A stretch of 64,000 nucleotides of DNA from Virgibacillus halotolerans (GTDB lineage Bacteria; Bacillota; Bacilli; Bacillales; Amphibacillaceae). The stretch spans positions 91,779 through 155,778 of the forward strand of contig NZ_JAFBEA010000009.1 in assembly GCF_016908515.1 (NCBI RefSeq). Reading direction: 5' to 3'. A model generated the notes under the pieces. That model was not told where the DNA came from, searched no databases, and saw nothing but the letters and a program-made list of their open reading frames with translations. Position numbers and translations under genes: made by a program. Position 1 is the stretch's first letter, and each line of letters begins with the position of its first letter. Of the stretch, positions 22,557 to 32,641 are shown piece after piece.

Positions 22557-25500
22557 TTGAAGAGGAAAAGACAGCGTCAAATAAGTATGTTCAGTATACT
22601 GGCATCATTCCTGTTGATATTTTCGCTAATTACACCAGTTGCTGCCAATGCAGAATCCAGCGGGAAGTTACATCAGTCATTAAATGATAATCAGACAAAT
22701 GCCAAAGCAAAAGTAAGTGATCGTTTACTGGATGAATTTAAAGACGATGATAAGGTCACCTTTCTAATTAAATTTGAAGAACAAGCAGATGTTGAAAAGG
22801 TTGCAAAAAAAGCCTTATCATCAGCTAAAAAGTCTAAAATAACCGCATATAAAGCGGAATTAGCGCAGCGCTCTGCAGTGGTATCCGAATTAAAATCAAC
22901 TGCAATCAGCTCGCAGCAAAATGTGCAACAATACCTTGATGGGGAAGTGGATAACGGAAATGTTGAAGACGTGACTTCCTATCATATTGTAAATGGTATG
23001 GCTGTAACTGCTACAAAAGAAGTGGCACAAAAAGTAGCTTCATTCAGTGAAGTAGAGAAGATTTTACCGAATGAAAAGAGAGAGTTAATCAAACCAGTCG
23101 AAGAAAATACAAAATCTGCCAAGGTGCAGGATGCAGATGATGAAGTAGAATGGAGTATTGATCGTATTGGTGCTCCGGCCGTTTGGGATACAGGTATTGA
23201 TGGTTCTGGAACTGTCGTGGCCAGTATTGATACGGGTGCCCAGTGGGATCATCCTGCACTAAAGGAAAAATACCGCGGTTATGATGCAGAAACAGAAGAA
23301 GTTGATCATGACTTTAACTGGTACGATGCGACTGGTGGTGAAGATGAACCATATGATGATGTTGGTCATGGTACACATACGATCGGAACGATGGTTGGTG
23401 GTGAACCAGATGGATCCAACCAAATCGGTGTGGCTCCAGGAGCAAAGTTTATTGCAGTAAAAGCTTTTACTGAAAGTGGCGGTACAGATGCGGATCTATT
23501 AGCAGCAGGTGAATGGGTGCTAGCACCAACAGATGCAGATGGAAACGAGCGTGTAGATATGGCGCCAGATGTTGTCAATAACTCTTGGGGTGGTGGGCCT
23601 GGTCTTGATGAATGGTATCGGGACATGGTCAAAGCCTGGAGAACAGCTGGCATTTTCCCTGAATTCTCGGCAGGAAATACAGATTTATTCAATCCAGGTG
23701 GACCTGGTTCCGTTGCATCACCATCCAATTATCCGGAATCATTTGCAACTGGTGCAACAGACAGTGATGATATGATTGCTGACTTTTCATTACGTGGTCC
23801 TTCACCATACGATGAAATTAAACCGGATATTGCTGCACCTGGTGTCGATATACGTTCCGCCATGCCAGGTAGTGAATATGGTGGGATGAGTGGTACCTCA
23901 ATGGCAGGACCTGCTGTGTCAGGCGTAGCATTACTATTAAGACAGGTAGATGGAAATATAAGTGTAGATGATATGGAAGAAATTTTAATGAATACCGCAA
24001 CTGAAAGAACCGATGATGAGTATCCAGAAGCGCCGAATAATGGATATGGTTCCGGTCTCGTTAATGCATATGATGCGGTTTCTTCGATGCAGGATGGGCT
24101 TGGAACGATCGAAGGACAAGTTACTAGAGCAGGCGAAGATAAAGACGCATCAAAGGATAAAGATAAAACCAGTCTCCATGCAAAAAGTGATAAGACTTCC
24201 GCAAAAGCGGATGATACAAGCGGACTGGCAGCAAAAGTGAGTGTACTTGAAAGTGGACGTGCAGTAAATACAGATCCAGACGATGGAACCTATTCACTTC
24301 TTCATGCGGCGGGGGATTTCACCCTGCAAGCGGAAGCTTATGGTTTCCATTCAAGTGAACAATCAACAGCAATTGCGAAAGACGAAACATCAGAAGTAGA
24401 TTTTAGTTTAGAGCAAATCGCGCAAAATACGGTTAATGGGACAATTACGGATGAAGCGACTGGAGAACCAATTGAAGATGCAACCGTTATGCTTGTAGAA
24501 GATGCTAATATTTCTCCAGTAGAATCGGATGCAGATGGTAATTTCTCCGTAGAGGGTTATGAAGGTGAATATACCTTAAAAGTATTGGCGAGTGGTTACC
24601 ATGGAAAAGAAGTAGCAGTTAACTTAGCAGATGGCGATGTGGAAGTTAATGTGGAATTAGAACCACTTTACACCTATCCAGGTGGCGAAATTGGCTATGA
24701 TGATGGCACCGCAGAAAATGCACGTGCATTCTATGATGCAGGCAATGGCTGGGCAGTAAAAATGTCCTTGCCTGAAGGAAAAGATACAGGTGTTGTAACA
24801 GACGGTGTATTTAAATTCTGGGGTGAGGAATTCCCTGAGCCAGGTGGTACAGAATTTGCCGTGGAAGTCTGGGATGCATCCGGTAAGGACGGTTTACCAG
24901 GTGAAAAACTTGCAGGGCCAATCGATGCAGAAGCAATCCGTGATGAAGGGGATTGGACCGAAGTAGATTTAAGTAAAGAAAGCATTCAAGTGGATGGCGA
25001 CTTTTACATGGTTTATATTCAAACGAATGCAAACACCGAAGCGCCTGCATTGGCAACGGATGAAGACAGTCCGAATGCAGAAAGAAGTTATCAGTTTGTA
25101 TCTGGTGACTGGGAAGCGTCTCCAGCAGATGAAGGAAACTATATGATCCGTGCACGTGTCGATTATGAAATTGAGACACCAGAAATCACTTCACCAGAAG
25201 ACGGCAATTTAACGAATGAATCGGAAGTTACGGTGGAAGGGACTGCTTCTCCCACAACAACAATTCAGCTAGAAAATAACGGTGAAGAGGCGGCTTCACA
25301 AGAAGTCGACGATGATGGTAAGTTTTCTTTACCTGTTGAATTAACAGAAGGGGAAAACGCGATCACAGCCGTCTCTCAAATGGATGGGGATACGGTAGGA
25401 ACTTCCGATCCGGTAACCGTAACATTAGATACAGAAGCACCAGAACTAACGATTGATAATCCGAAAGATGGAGACAAATCAAATAGCGAAACAGTGACAG

Positions 25501-26009
25501 TTGAAGGAACGGTTGCAGATGAACATCTGGATGCCGTTGAAGTAAATGGACAGAAGGCTAAAGTGGAAGATGGCAACTATTCTAAACGGATTCTACTAGA
25601 TAATGGAGAGAATGAAATCGAAGTTGTTGCAGTAGATGAGGCTGGAAATAGTGCAAAAGAAAGTGTAAGCCTTCAGGTGAAATATGATGGTCCTGAAATT
25701 GAAAACCTCACACCAACGGAAGATGTAACCATTGAAGCTGGTGAGAGTGTGAAAGTTGAGTTTGATAGTGAGCCTGGATTGAAACCAACGTTTTTAATCC
25801 ATTTACCACTTACAAATGCGAAGGCTACTGTTGCCAATGCAACAGAGCTTCCAATGATGGAGACGTCTGAAGGACATTATGAAGGGTATTGGACAGCAAC
25901 AAATAATGTAAAAGCAGACGGCGCGGTAATTGAAGTGAAAGCAGTCGATGACTTCAAGAACGAAACCCGTCAAGAAGCGGATGGAAAACTTTTTATTAAT
26001 GTTGATTAA
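22557..26009 (+). CDS. bpr: Bacillopeptidase F-like secreted serine protease
   Basis: Large extracellular S8 protease, 1150 residues from the TTG at 22557, which follows GGAGGGAGG; an upstream TTG at 22539 is in frame but lacks a site. Order: signal peptide (about 1-33), I9-type propeptide (about 65-170), and a catalytic domain with Asp225 (SIDTGAQWDHP), His271 (GHGTH) and Ser448 (GTSMAGP). Carboxypeptidase-regulatory-like repeats, a DGTAEN jelly-roll-like domain and tandem Ig-like modules (GTASPTTTIQL, DEHLDAVEVNG) follow. The segments NNSWGGGPG and SLRGPSPYDEIKPDIAAPG are characteristic of bacillopeptidase F. B. subtilis Bpr is about 1430 residues, so the tail is shorter. Confidence 0.9.
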   Translation: MKRKRQRQISMFSILASFLLIFSLITPVAANAESSGKLHQSLNDNQTNAKAKVSDRLLDEFKDDDKVTFLIKFEEQADVEKVAKKALSSAKKSKITAYKAELAQRSAVVSELKSTAISSQQNVQQYLDGEVDNGNVEDVTSYHIVNGMAVTATKEVAQKVASFSEVEKILPNEKRELIKPVEENTKSAKVQDADDEVEWSIDRIGAPAVWDTGIDGSGTVVASIDTGAQWDHPALKEKYRGYDAETEEVDHDFNWYDATGGEDEPYDDVGHGTHTIGTMVGGEPDGSNQIGVAPGAKFIAVKAFTESGGTDADLLAAGEWVLAPTDADGNERVDMAPDVVNNSWGGGPGLDEWYRDMVKAWRTAGIFPEFSAGNTDLFNPGGPGSVASPSNYPESFATGATDSDDMIADFSLRGPSPYDEIKPDIAAPGVDIRSAMPGSEYGGMSGTSMAGPAVSGVALLLRQVDGNISVDDMEEILMNTATERTDDEYPEAPNNGYGSGLVNAYDAVSSMQDGLGTIEGQVTRAGEDKDASKDKDKTSLHAKSDKTSAKADDTSGLAAKVSVLESGRAVNTDPDDGTYSLLHAAGDFTLQAEAYGFHSSEQSTAIAKDETSEVDFSLEQIAQNTVNGTITDEATGEPIEDATVMLVEDANISPVESDADGNFSVEGYEGEYTLKVLASGYHGKEVAVNLADGDVEVNVELEPLYTYPGGEIGYDDGTAENARAFYDAGNGWAVKMSLPEGKDTGVVTDGVFKFWGEEFPEPGGTEFAVEVWDASGKDGLPGEKLAGPIDAEAIRDEGDWTEVDLSKESIQVDGDFYMVYIQTNANTEAPALATDEDSPNAERSYQFVSGDWEASPADEGNYMIRARVDYEIETPEITSPEDGNLTNESEVTVEGTASPTTTIQLENNGEEAASQEVDDDGKFSLPVELTEGENAITAVSQMDGDTVGTSDPVTVTLDTEAPELTIDNPKDGDKSNSETVTVEGTVADEHLDAVEVNGQKAKVEDGNYSKRILLDNGENEIEVVAVDEAGNSAKESVSLQVKYDGPEIENLTPTEDVTIEAGESVKVEFDSEPGLKPTFLIHLPLTNAKATVANATELPMMETSEGHYEGYWTATNNVKADGAVIEVKAVDDFKNETRQEADGKLFINVD

Positions 26010-26048
26010 CTTACTGTATAGAACGGTTGGTTAACATCTTAAAATGGA

Positions 26049-26086
26049 AAAAGGTGTAGAGGCAATTTGCTTCTACACCTTTTTAT
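26049..26086 (+). terminator. Terminator after the bpr-like gene
   Basis: AAAGGTGTAGA pairs with TCTACACCTTT, followed by TTTATT. Confidence 0.88.
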
Positions 26087-26119
26087 TATATATTTCGTCT
26101 TTTAATTTTAAATAATCTG

Positions 26120-26128
26120 TGATAGAAT
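26120..26128 (+). promoter_or_regulatory. Candidate extended -10 for the dpp operon
   Basis: TGATAGAAT, 44 nt before dppA, fits an extended -10 (TGnTAnAAT). The -35 region is poor. No clear CodY or AbrB site could be read. Confidence 0.35.
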
Positions 26129-26171
26129 TGAAAGAAAATTACTAATATGAAATAAACGAAGGGGGAATAGC

Positions 26172-26996
26172 ATGAAGTTATACGTCTCAGTCGATATGGA
26201 AGGAATTACAGGCCTGCCAGATCAGTCATATGTTGACGCTGACAAGCATAATTATGAAAGAGCACGGAAAATCATGACAGACGAAACGAACCATGTCATT
26301 GAAGCAGCATTCGCGTCCGGCTGTGAGGATATTTTAATCAATGATAGTCATTCAAAAATGAATAATATATTAATAGATCAACTGCATCCGGAAGCACAAT
26401 TAATTACCGGAGAAGTGAAACCGCTGTCAATGATGCAAGGTCTGGACAAAACATATGCAGGCGCAATGTTTGTCGGTTATCATGCGCGTGCCGGACAATT
26501 CGGCGTCATGTCCCATGCAATGGTCCATGCCGTTAGAAACTTCTATATCAATGACCATGTTATCGGAGAAATGGGTTTTAATGCATATGTTGCGGGCTAC
26601 TTCGGTGTTCCAGTACTCTTCGTTGCTGGTGATGATCAGGCTGCAAAAGAGGCAGAGGAACTGATTCCCAATATCACAACAGCTGCTGTCAAAGAAACCA
26701 TTTCACGCTCTGCTGTTAAATCACTGACACCCAAAAAAGCGGGTGAATTGATAACAGAAAAGGTAAAACAGGCGGTCGCAAATCGCCATCATGTAAAGCC
26801 ACTTATTCCACCTGAACAACCCAAACTGAAGATAGAATTCAATAATCATGGCCAAGCAGAATGGGCCAATTTAATGCCAGGAACAGAGATTGAACCCGGA
26901 ACAACGATTGTCAGCTACCAGGCGAAAGACATTTTAGAAGCGTATCAGGCGATGCTGGTAATGACGGAGCTAGCTATGGATACAACCTTCTCCTAG
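26172..26996 (+). CDS. dppA: D-aminopeptidase DppA
   Basis: Zinc-dependent, self-compartmentalising peptidase (M55) that cleaves D-Ala-containing peptides from cell-wall turnover. All residues known from B. subtilis DppA fall at the same positions: zinc ligands Asp8, Glu10, His60, His104 and Glu133, and nucleophile His115. The N-terminus SVDMEGITG is the SxDxEG family motif. The 274-residue length is normal. The gene opens the dpp operon, with dppB starting 12 nt after its stop. Confidence 0.97.
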   Translation: MKLYVSVDMEGITGLPDQSYVDADKHNYERARKIMTDETNHVIEAAFASGCEDILINDSHSKMNNILIDQLHPEAQLITGEVKPLSMMQGLDKTYAGAMFVGYHARAGQFGVMSHAMVHAVRNFYINDHVIGEMGFNAYVAGYFGVPVLFVAGDDQAAKEAEELIPNITTAAVKETISRSAVKSLTPKKAGELITEKVKQAVANRHHVKPLIPPEQPKLKIEFNNHGQAEWANLMPGTEIEPGTTIVSYQAKDILEAYQAMLVMTELAMDTTFS

Positions 26997-27007
26997 GAGT
27001 GGATCAG

Positions 27008-27940
27008 ATGCTGCGTTATATTTTAAAACGATTACTCATTATGATTGTAACCATTTGGATTATTGTTACGCTCACCTTTGTCTTGATGATAAGTATTCCA
27101 GGTTCCCCATTTAATAGTGAACGGGGAACAAATGAAAATGTGCAGGCCAACTTGGAGGCACATTATAATCTTGATAAACCCTATCATATTCAGTATCTAT
27201 TATATTTAAAGTCTATCGCTACCTTTGACTTTGGCCCATCGATCAAACAGCCGGGCCAGACAGTAAATGACTTACTTGGAAGGGGCTTCCCAGTTTCATT
27301 GGAACTAGGACTTGTCACAATTATTGTAGCGGTTATTTCTGGGATCATCTTAGGGATTCTCGCTGCCTTAAAGCATAATGGAATCCTTGATTATGCGGCA
27401 ATGAGTTTTGCAGTGCTAGGTATTTCCATTCCTAACTTTGTTTTAGCGACATTACTCATTCAGGAATTAGCAGTAAATTGGCAAATTTTCCCGCCAGCAA
27501 CATGGTCAAGTCCTGCACATATGGTTCTTCCGGTAATCGCATTGGCAACCGGCCCGATGGCAATCATTGCCCGATTGACAAGGTCCACCATGCTGGAGGT
27601 GCTGACCCAAGACTACATAAAAATGGCGCGCGCCAAAGGACTTTCTCCCTGGAAGATTGTTGTGAAGCATGCACTAAGAAACGCGCTGATGCCTGTTATA
27701 ACCATTATGGGTACGCTCTTAGCCAGTATTTTAACGGGTACGTTTGTAATTGAAAAAATATTTGCCATCCCGGGAATGGGGAAATATTTTGTGGAAAGTA
27801 TTAACCAGCGGGACTACCCGGTTATTATGGGTACGACTGTTTTCTACAGTACATTCCTGATATTTATGCTATTTCTTGTAGACATTGCTTATGGCATACT
27901 CGATCCTCGTATAAAAATAAACAAAAAGGGAGGCGAGTAA
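27008..27940 (+). CDS. dppB: Dipeptide ABC transporter permease DppB
   Basis: Inner-membrane permease for dipeptides or muropeptide fragments, 310 residues with six membrane segments. The start MLRYILKRLL is the family N-terminus; the GTG at 26999 is in frame but ATG 27008 has TAGGAGTG upstream. The EAA loop DYIKMARAKGLSPWKIVVKHALRNALMPV, which docks to the ATPases, is clear. Confidence 0.93.
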   Translation: MLRYILKRLLIMIVTIWIIVTLTFVLMISIPGSPFNSERGTNENVQANLEAHYNLDKPYHIQYLLYLKSIATFDFGPSIKQPGQTVNDLLGRGFPVSLELGLVTIIVAVISGIILGILAALKHNGILDYAAMSFAVLGISIPNFVLATLLIQELAVNWQIFPPATWSSPAHMVLPVIALATGPMAIIARLTRSTMLEVLTQDYIKMARAKGLSPWKIVVKHALRNALMPVITIMGTLLASILTGTFVIEKIFAIPGMGKYFVESINQRDYPVIMGTTVFYSTFLIFMLFLVDIAYGILDPRIKINKKGGE

Positions 27941-27941
27941 T

Positions 27942-28898
27942 ATGAAAATAAGAATCGGGACAGAGGCTTCCCAATCTACTGATCAAGTGCCTGATGATTG
28001 GTTTAATTGGAAGAAGAAGGATAAAGAAGAAGCCGAATCCGTTGCCAGACCATCGATGTCATATTGGCAGGATGCATGGAAGCGGCTCATCAAAAATAAA
28101 TTAGCCATGCTGGGATTAATTTTTCTCATATTGCTCGGGTTCATGGCGATCTTTGGACCGATACTATCTCCCTATTCCGTGAAAATACAGGATTTGCCAA
28201 ATCAGTATCAGCCTCCATCCAGTGACCACTGGTTCGGTACAGACTCCCATGGACGAGATGTATTTACGCGTACATGGTATGGGGCGCGAATTTCCTTGTT
28301 TGTCGGTTTAATGGCTGCACTCATCGACTTTACGATCGGTATAGTGTATGGCGGTATTTCCGGCTACAAGGGTGGACGCACAGATAGCATTCTCATGCGT
28401 ATTATTGAAATCTTATATGGCCTGCCATATTTACTTGTCGTTATATTATTACTTGTTGTGATGGGACCGAGTTTAACGACGATTATTGTTGCTTTAACGG
28501 TAACTGGTTGGGTTGGCATGGCAAGGATTGTCAGAGGACAGGTGTTGCAGATTAAGAACTATGAATTTGTCCTTGCCTCGAAGTCGTTTGGCACGAAGAC
28601 ACCACGGATTATCCGAAAAAACCTATTGCCAAATACAATGGGGCCGATCATTGTACAGCTAACGTTAACCGTACCGTCAGCTATTTTTGCCGAAGCATTT
28701 CTGAGCTTTCTGGGGTTAGGGATCCAGGCACCACATGCCAGTTGGGGTGTGATGGCCAACGACTCACTTGGAGCTATTTTATCAGGAAATTGGTGGACAT
28801 TATTTTTCCCGGCATTTTTCATTTCGTTTACGATGTTTGCATTTAACGTTTTAGGTGACGGTTTGCAGGATGCACTCGATCCGAAGTTAAGAAAGTAG
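27942..28898 (+). CDS. dppC: Dipeptide ABC transporter permease DppC
   Basis: Partner permease, 318 residues. It has the long cytoplasmic N-terminus typical of OppC/DppC (residues 1-55), six membrane segments, the FGTDSHGRDVFTRTWYGARISL family block and the EAA loop NYEFVLASKSFGTKTPRIIRKNLLPN. Only one base separates it from dppB. Confidence 0.93.
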   Translation: MKIRIGTEASQSTDQVPDDWFNWKKKDKEEAESVARPSMSYWQDAWKRLIKNKLAMLGLIFLILLGFMAIFGPILSPYSVKIQDLPNQYQPPSSDHWFGTDSHGRDVFTRTWYGARISLFVGLMAALIDFTIGIVYGGISGYKGGRTDSILMRIIEILYGLPYLLVVILLLVVMGPSLTTIIVALTVTGWVGMARIVRGQVLQIKNYEFVLASKSFGTKTPRIIRKNLLPNTMGPIIVQLTLTVPSAIFAEAFLSFLGLGIQAPHASWGVMANDSLGAILSGNWWTLFFPAFFISFTMFAFNVLGDGLQDALDPKLRK

Positions 28899-28907
28899 GT
28901 GACCACC

Positions 28908-29924
28908 ATGGAAAAAATATTAGAAGTAAAGGATCTTCACGTAACCTTCTCCACTTACGGGGGAACCGTCAAAGCGGTACGTGGCGTGAACTTCCATTTG
29001 AATAAGGGAGAAACACTGGCAATTGTTGGTGAATCTGGCTGCGGCAAAAGTGTCACTTCCAATGCGATTATGCGCCTAATTCCAGACCCACCAGGGAAAA
29101 TTTCCAAAGGAGAAATCATCTTTCGTGGAAAAGATCTCACGAAGCTGTCGGAAAAGAAGATGCGTGGGCTACGGGGTGTGGATATTTCCATGATATTTCA
29201 GGATCCGATGACAGCACTAAACCCAACGCTTACAATTGGAACCCAGCTGAAGGAGGGTCTGCAACAGCATCGTAAAATATCCAGTGATGCTGCGGAGGTC
29301 AAGGCTATAGAGATGATGGATTTAGTTGGGATACCAAGTCCTAAGGAACGATTGAAACAATATCCACACCAGTTTAGTGGTGGAATGAGGCAAAGGATCG
29401 TTATTGCTATGGCTTTAATTTGTGAACCTGAATTGCTGATTGCAGATGAACCGACAACTGCGCTGGATGTAACAATCCAAGCACAGATTTTGGAACTTTT
29501 TGAAAAGATTCAGGAAGTGACTGGTGTATCGATTATTTTGATTACACATGACTTGGGGGTAGTTGCAAAAATTGCTGACCGAATTGTTGTAATGTATGCC
29601 GGAAAAATTATCGAAGTTGGGACCAAACGGGAAGTTTTTTATCAGCCGGAACATCCTTATACAAAAGGTTTATTGAATTCCGTTCCACGACTTGATTTAC
29701 AGGGGGAAAAATTAACCCCAATCGACGGGACACCACCAGATTTATTCTCACCTCCGGCAGGTTGTCCGTTTACGGCGCGCTGTCCGTTTGCAATGGAGGT
29801 GTGTGATAAAGTTTATCCCACGGGTACTACGCTAAGCGAAACACATCAAGTGGATTGCTGGCTACAGGATGATCGAGCGAAACGTTTATTAGCAACAACA
29901 GCTGCAACAACAGCTGAAAAATAA
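28908..29924 (+). CDS. dppD: Dipeptide ABC transporter ATPase DppD
   Basis: Cytoplasmic ATP-binding subunit, 338 residues from ATG 28908 (AGTAGGTGA upstream; the GTG at 28899 is rejected). Walker A GESGCGKS, signature FSGGMRQRIVIAMAL, Walker B LLIADEPTTALD and the H-loop THDLGVV are intact. The C-terminal oligopeptide-transporter segment includes the cysteine cluster CPFTARCPFAMEVC, known to bind an iron-sulfur cluster in DppD homologues. Ends in a CAACAACAGCTGCAACAACAG low-complexity stretch encoding ATTAATT. Confidence 0.94.
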   Translation: MEKILEVKDLHVTFSTYGGTVKAVRGVNFHLNKGETLAIVGESGCGKSVTSNAIMRLIPDPPGKISKGEIIFRGKDLTKLSEKKMRGLRGVDISMIFQDPMTALNPTLTIGTQLKEGLQQHRKISSDAAEVKAIEMMDLVGIPSPKERLKQYPHQFSGGMRQRIVIAMALICEPELLIADEPTTALDVTIQAQILELFEKIQEVTGVSIILITHDLGVVAKIADRIVVMYAGKIIEVGTKREVFYQPEHPYTKGLLNSVPRLDLQGEKLTPIDGTPPDLFSPPAGCPFTARCPFAMEVCDKVYPTGTTLSETHQVDCWLQDDRAKRLLATTAATTAEK

Positions 29925-29943
29925 ATCACAAGGGGGAAACAAG

Positions 29944-31590
29944 ATGAAGAAGTGGCTCGTAATTTTAATGTCCTTATTAACAATGATGGTACTCGCGGCA
30001 TGTACTGCGAACGAAGATGCTGGTAAAGAAAAAGATGATTCCGGCAGTGATGATGGCGCAGAGGCAGCGGAGGAGGACAGCGGTGAAAAGGTACTTTATT
30101 TAAACAATAGTAAAGAGCCAACATCCTTCGATCCAGCAATCGGTTTTGATGCCCAATCATGGAATTCCTTAAATAACTTAATGGAAGGATTAACACGTCT
30201 AGGTGAAGATCATACGCCAGAAGCTGCCATAGCAGAAGATTGGGATGTCTCTGAAGATGGAAAAACATATACCTTCCATCTAAGGGAGAATGCGAATTGG
30301 TCGAATGGAGATCCGGTTACTTCCGATGACTTTGTTTATGCTTGGGAAAGGTTGTTGGATCCAGAAACAGGCTCTGCTGCTGCATTTCTAGGCTATTTTA
30401 TTGAAGGCGGCGAAGATTTCAACAGTGGGGAAGGATCTGCCGATGATCTTGGTTTAACAGCGGTAGATGATAAGACGTTTGAAGTGCAATTAGAAAACCC
30501 AACAGGTTACTTCCTGCACGTTTTAACAAACCCGGCATTTTTCCCGGTAAATAAAGCAGTTGCGGAGGATAATCCCGATTGGCATACAGAAGCAGACTCA
30601 TTTGTATCTAATGGTCCATTCGCTTTAGAAACATGGAAACATGATGATGAAATGATGATGGTGAAAAACGAGGAATACTGGGATGCAGACACAGTGAAAT
30701 TAGATAAAGTTCACTGGGCAATGGTGGATAATGAAAATACAGAATACCAAATGTACCAAAGTGATGAACTGGATGCTTCAGATATCCCGGCAGATCTTTC
30801 CGACGAATTAATCGATGGAGACGATGTTGCAATGGAGGAACAAGGTGGATTAGAGTTCTATCGTTTCAATGTAAATGAGGAACCATTCACCAACAAAAAA
30901 ATAAGAAAGGCATTTGCACTAGCTGCTAACCGTGAAGAAATTGCTCAATATGTAGTTAAAAATGGGGTAGAACCTGCCTTTGGATTTGTTTCACCTGGTT
31001 TCACCAGTCCGGACGACGGTGATTTCCGTGATGCAAATGGTGATCTTGTTACATTTGAACCTGATGAAGCGAAAAAGTTGCTGGCAGAAGGGATGGAAGA
31101 AGAAGGTTATGATGAGCTTCCACCAGTTACCTTGTCATACAGTACAGACGATACAAATAAAGCGATCGCCGAATCCCTGCAAAATATGTTTAGCGATGCA
31201 CTTGATGTAGATGTTACATTGGAAAATAAAGAGTGGAACGTGTTCCAGGAAGAACAAAAGGAATTAAAGCATCAATTATCACGTAGTTCTTTCTTGTTTG
31301 ACTATGCGGACCCAATTAATTTCTTAGAAAGCTTTATCACCGATTCGTCAATGAACCGTACAGGTTGGTCCAACGAAGCATATGATCAATTGATTAAAGA
31401 CGCCAAAGCGGAAAAGGACGAAGGTAAACGTTGGGACTTGATGTATGAGGCAGAAGCATTGCTAGCAGAAGAAATGCCTTTATTCCCGATTCGTTATTAT
31501 AATCAGGTGGAAGTAATCAAAGATGGTGTTACAGGAATACTTCGTCATCCAGTAGGTTATTTAGAGCTTAAGCATGCAGATGTTGAATAA
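29944..31590 (+). CDS. dppE: Dipeptide/oligopeptide-binding lipoprotein DppE
   Basis: Extracellular solute-binding protein (SBP family 5) anchored as a lipoprotein: signal peptide with lipobox LAAC, lipidated Cys20. An acidic linker (about 24-45) precedes the binding fold beginning VLYLNNSKEPTSFDPAIGFDA. The family signature WSNGDPVTSDDFVYAWERLLDP is at about 117-138. 548 residues, normal length. It delivers peptides to DppBC. Confidence 0.94.
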   Translation: MKKWLVILMSLLTMMVLAACTANEDAGKEKDDSGSDDGAEAAEEDSGEKVLYLNNSKEPTSFDPAIGFDAQSWNSLNNLMEGLTRLGEDHTPEAAIAEDWDVSEDGKTYTFHLRENANWSNGDPVTSDDFVYAWERLLDPETGSAAAFLGYFIEGGEDFNSGEGSADDLGLTAVDDKTFEVQLENPTGYFLHVLTNPAFFPVNKAVAEDNPDWHTEADSFVSNGPFALETWKHDDEMMMVKNEEYWDADTVKLDKVHWAMVDNENTEYQMYQSDELDASDIPADLSDELIDGDDVAMEEQGGLEFYRFNVNEEPFTNKKIRKAFALAANREEIAQYVVKNGVEPAFGFVSPGFTSPDDGDFRDANGDLVTFEPDEAKKLLAEGMEEEGYDELPPVTLSYSTDDTNKAIAESLQNMFSDALDVDVTLENKEWNVFQEEQKELKHQLSRSSFLFDYADPINFLESFITDSSMNRTGWSNEAYDQLIKDAKAEKDEGKRWDLMYEAEALLAEEMPLFPIRYYNQVEVIKDGVTGILRHPVGYLELKHADVE

Positions 31591-31686
31591 GAAAGCAGAT
31601 AGGAAAATGGAGGAAGGATTGGTCCCAATACATCTGTATCAGGGCCGCTCCTTTTTCTTACATTGATATGGAAGGCAGGGATGTAG

Positions 31687-32604
31687 ATGATTTATCCGAC
31701 ACACTTACAACCTGGTGATACGATTGGTATCATCGCGCCAGCTGGCCCTGCAGATAGTGATAGACTCCGTAGAGGAATGTTCTTCTTGGAGGAAATGGGC
31801 CTCCATGTTAAATTGGGAAAAAACATTCACCAAGTATATGGCTATTTAGCGGGTACGGATGAAGCGCGACTTGCCGATTTCCATGAGATGGTGACTGATC
31901 CAACAATCAAAGCGATTTTTTTTGCGCGTGGTGGTTATGGAACAGGAAGGATTGTGTCTGCGATGAATTATGACACCATCAAGAATAACCCAAAAATCAT
32001 CTGGGGTTACAGTGATATTACGTATTTACATACAGCGATAAGGCAGAAGGCGGGGCTCATTACCTTTCACGGTCCGATGGTTGCTTCAGATATCAGTAAG
32101 GATGATTTTGATGAACTGTCTGCCGGCATGTTTAAACAGCTCTTTGCACCAGCGGAATTAATTTATTCAGAGGCTATTTCGCCTTTACACATACATGCTC
32201 CTGGAGAAGTAACCGGGGTATTGGTGGGCGGCAACTTATCTGTCCTTGTCAGTACGATTGGAACAGCCTTTGAAATCGATGTGAAAGGAAAAATCCTTTT
32301 GATAGAAGATATTGGGGAGGAACCTTATCGAGTAGATAGCATGCTAAATCAATTGAACTTAACTGGGAAACTAGCAGAAGCGGCAGGAATTGTCGTTGGT
32401 GATTTTGCAAATACAGACACAGAGAAAAATCTAACACGAACGATGGAGCAAGTATTTGATGATTATTTTAATACGTTACCGATACCGGTGATGAGCGGCT
32501 TTAAAATCGGGCACTGCCTGCCACACTTTGCAGTTCCGCTTGGCACAGCGGCAACGCTCTCAACCAAGAGAAAAACACTCATTCTACAACCCGGCGTCAA
32601 ATAA
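31687..32604 (+). CDS. ykfA: Muramoyltetrapeptide LD-carboxypeptidase (YkfA-like)
   Basis: Serine peptidase of family S66 that removes the terminal D-Ala from murein tetrapeptides at the L-Lys/meso-DAP centre. The 305-residue product has the N-terminal GDTIGIIAPAGP block, the nucleophile elbow WGYSD with Ser109, FARGGYGTGRI before it, and the C-terminal GHCLPHFAVPLG that carries the catalytic His. Its position in the dpp operon matches ykfA of B. subtilis. Confidence 0.93.
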   Translation: MIYPTHLQPGDTIGIIAPAGPADSDRLRRGMFFLEEMGLHVKLGKNIHQVYGYLAGTDEARLADFHEMVTDPTIKAIFFARGGYGTGRIVSAMNYDTIKNNPKIIWGYSDITYLHTAIRQKAGLITFHGPMVASDISKDDFDELSAGMFKQLFAPAELIYSEAISPLHIHAPGEVTGVLVGGNLSVLVSTIGTAFEIDVKGKILLIEDIGEEPYRVDSMLNQLNLTGKLAEAAGIVVGDFANTDTEKNLTRTMEQVFDDYFNTLPIPVMSGFKIGHCLPHFAVPLGTAATLSTKRKTLILQPGVK

Positions 32605-32641
32605 TGGGGCAAGTCCCCGTCCGAGAGGAGCAGTCAACAGG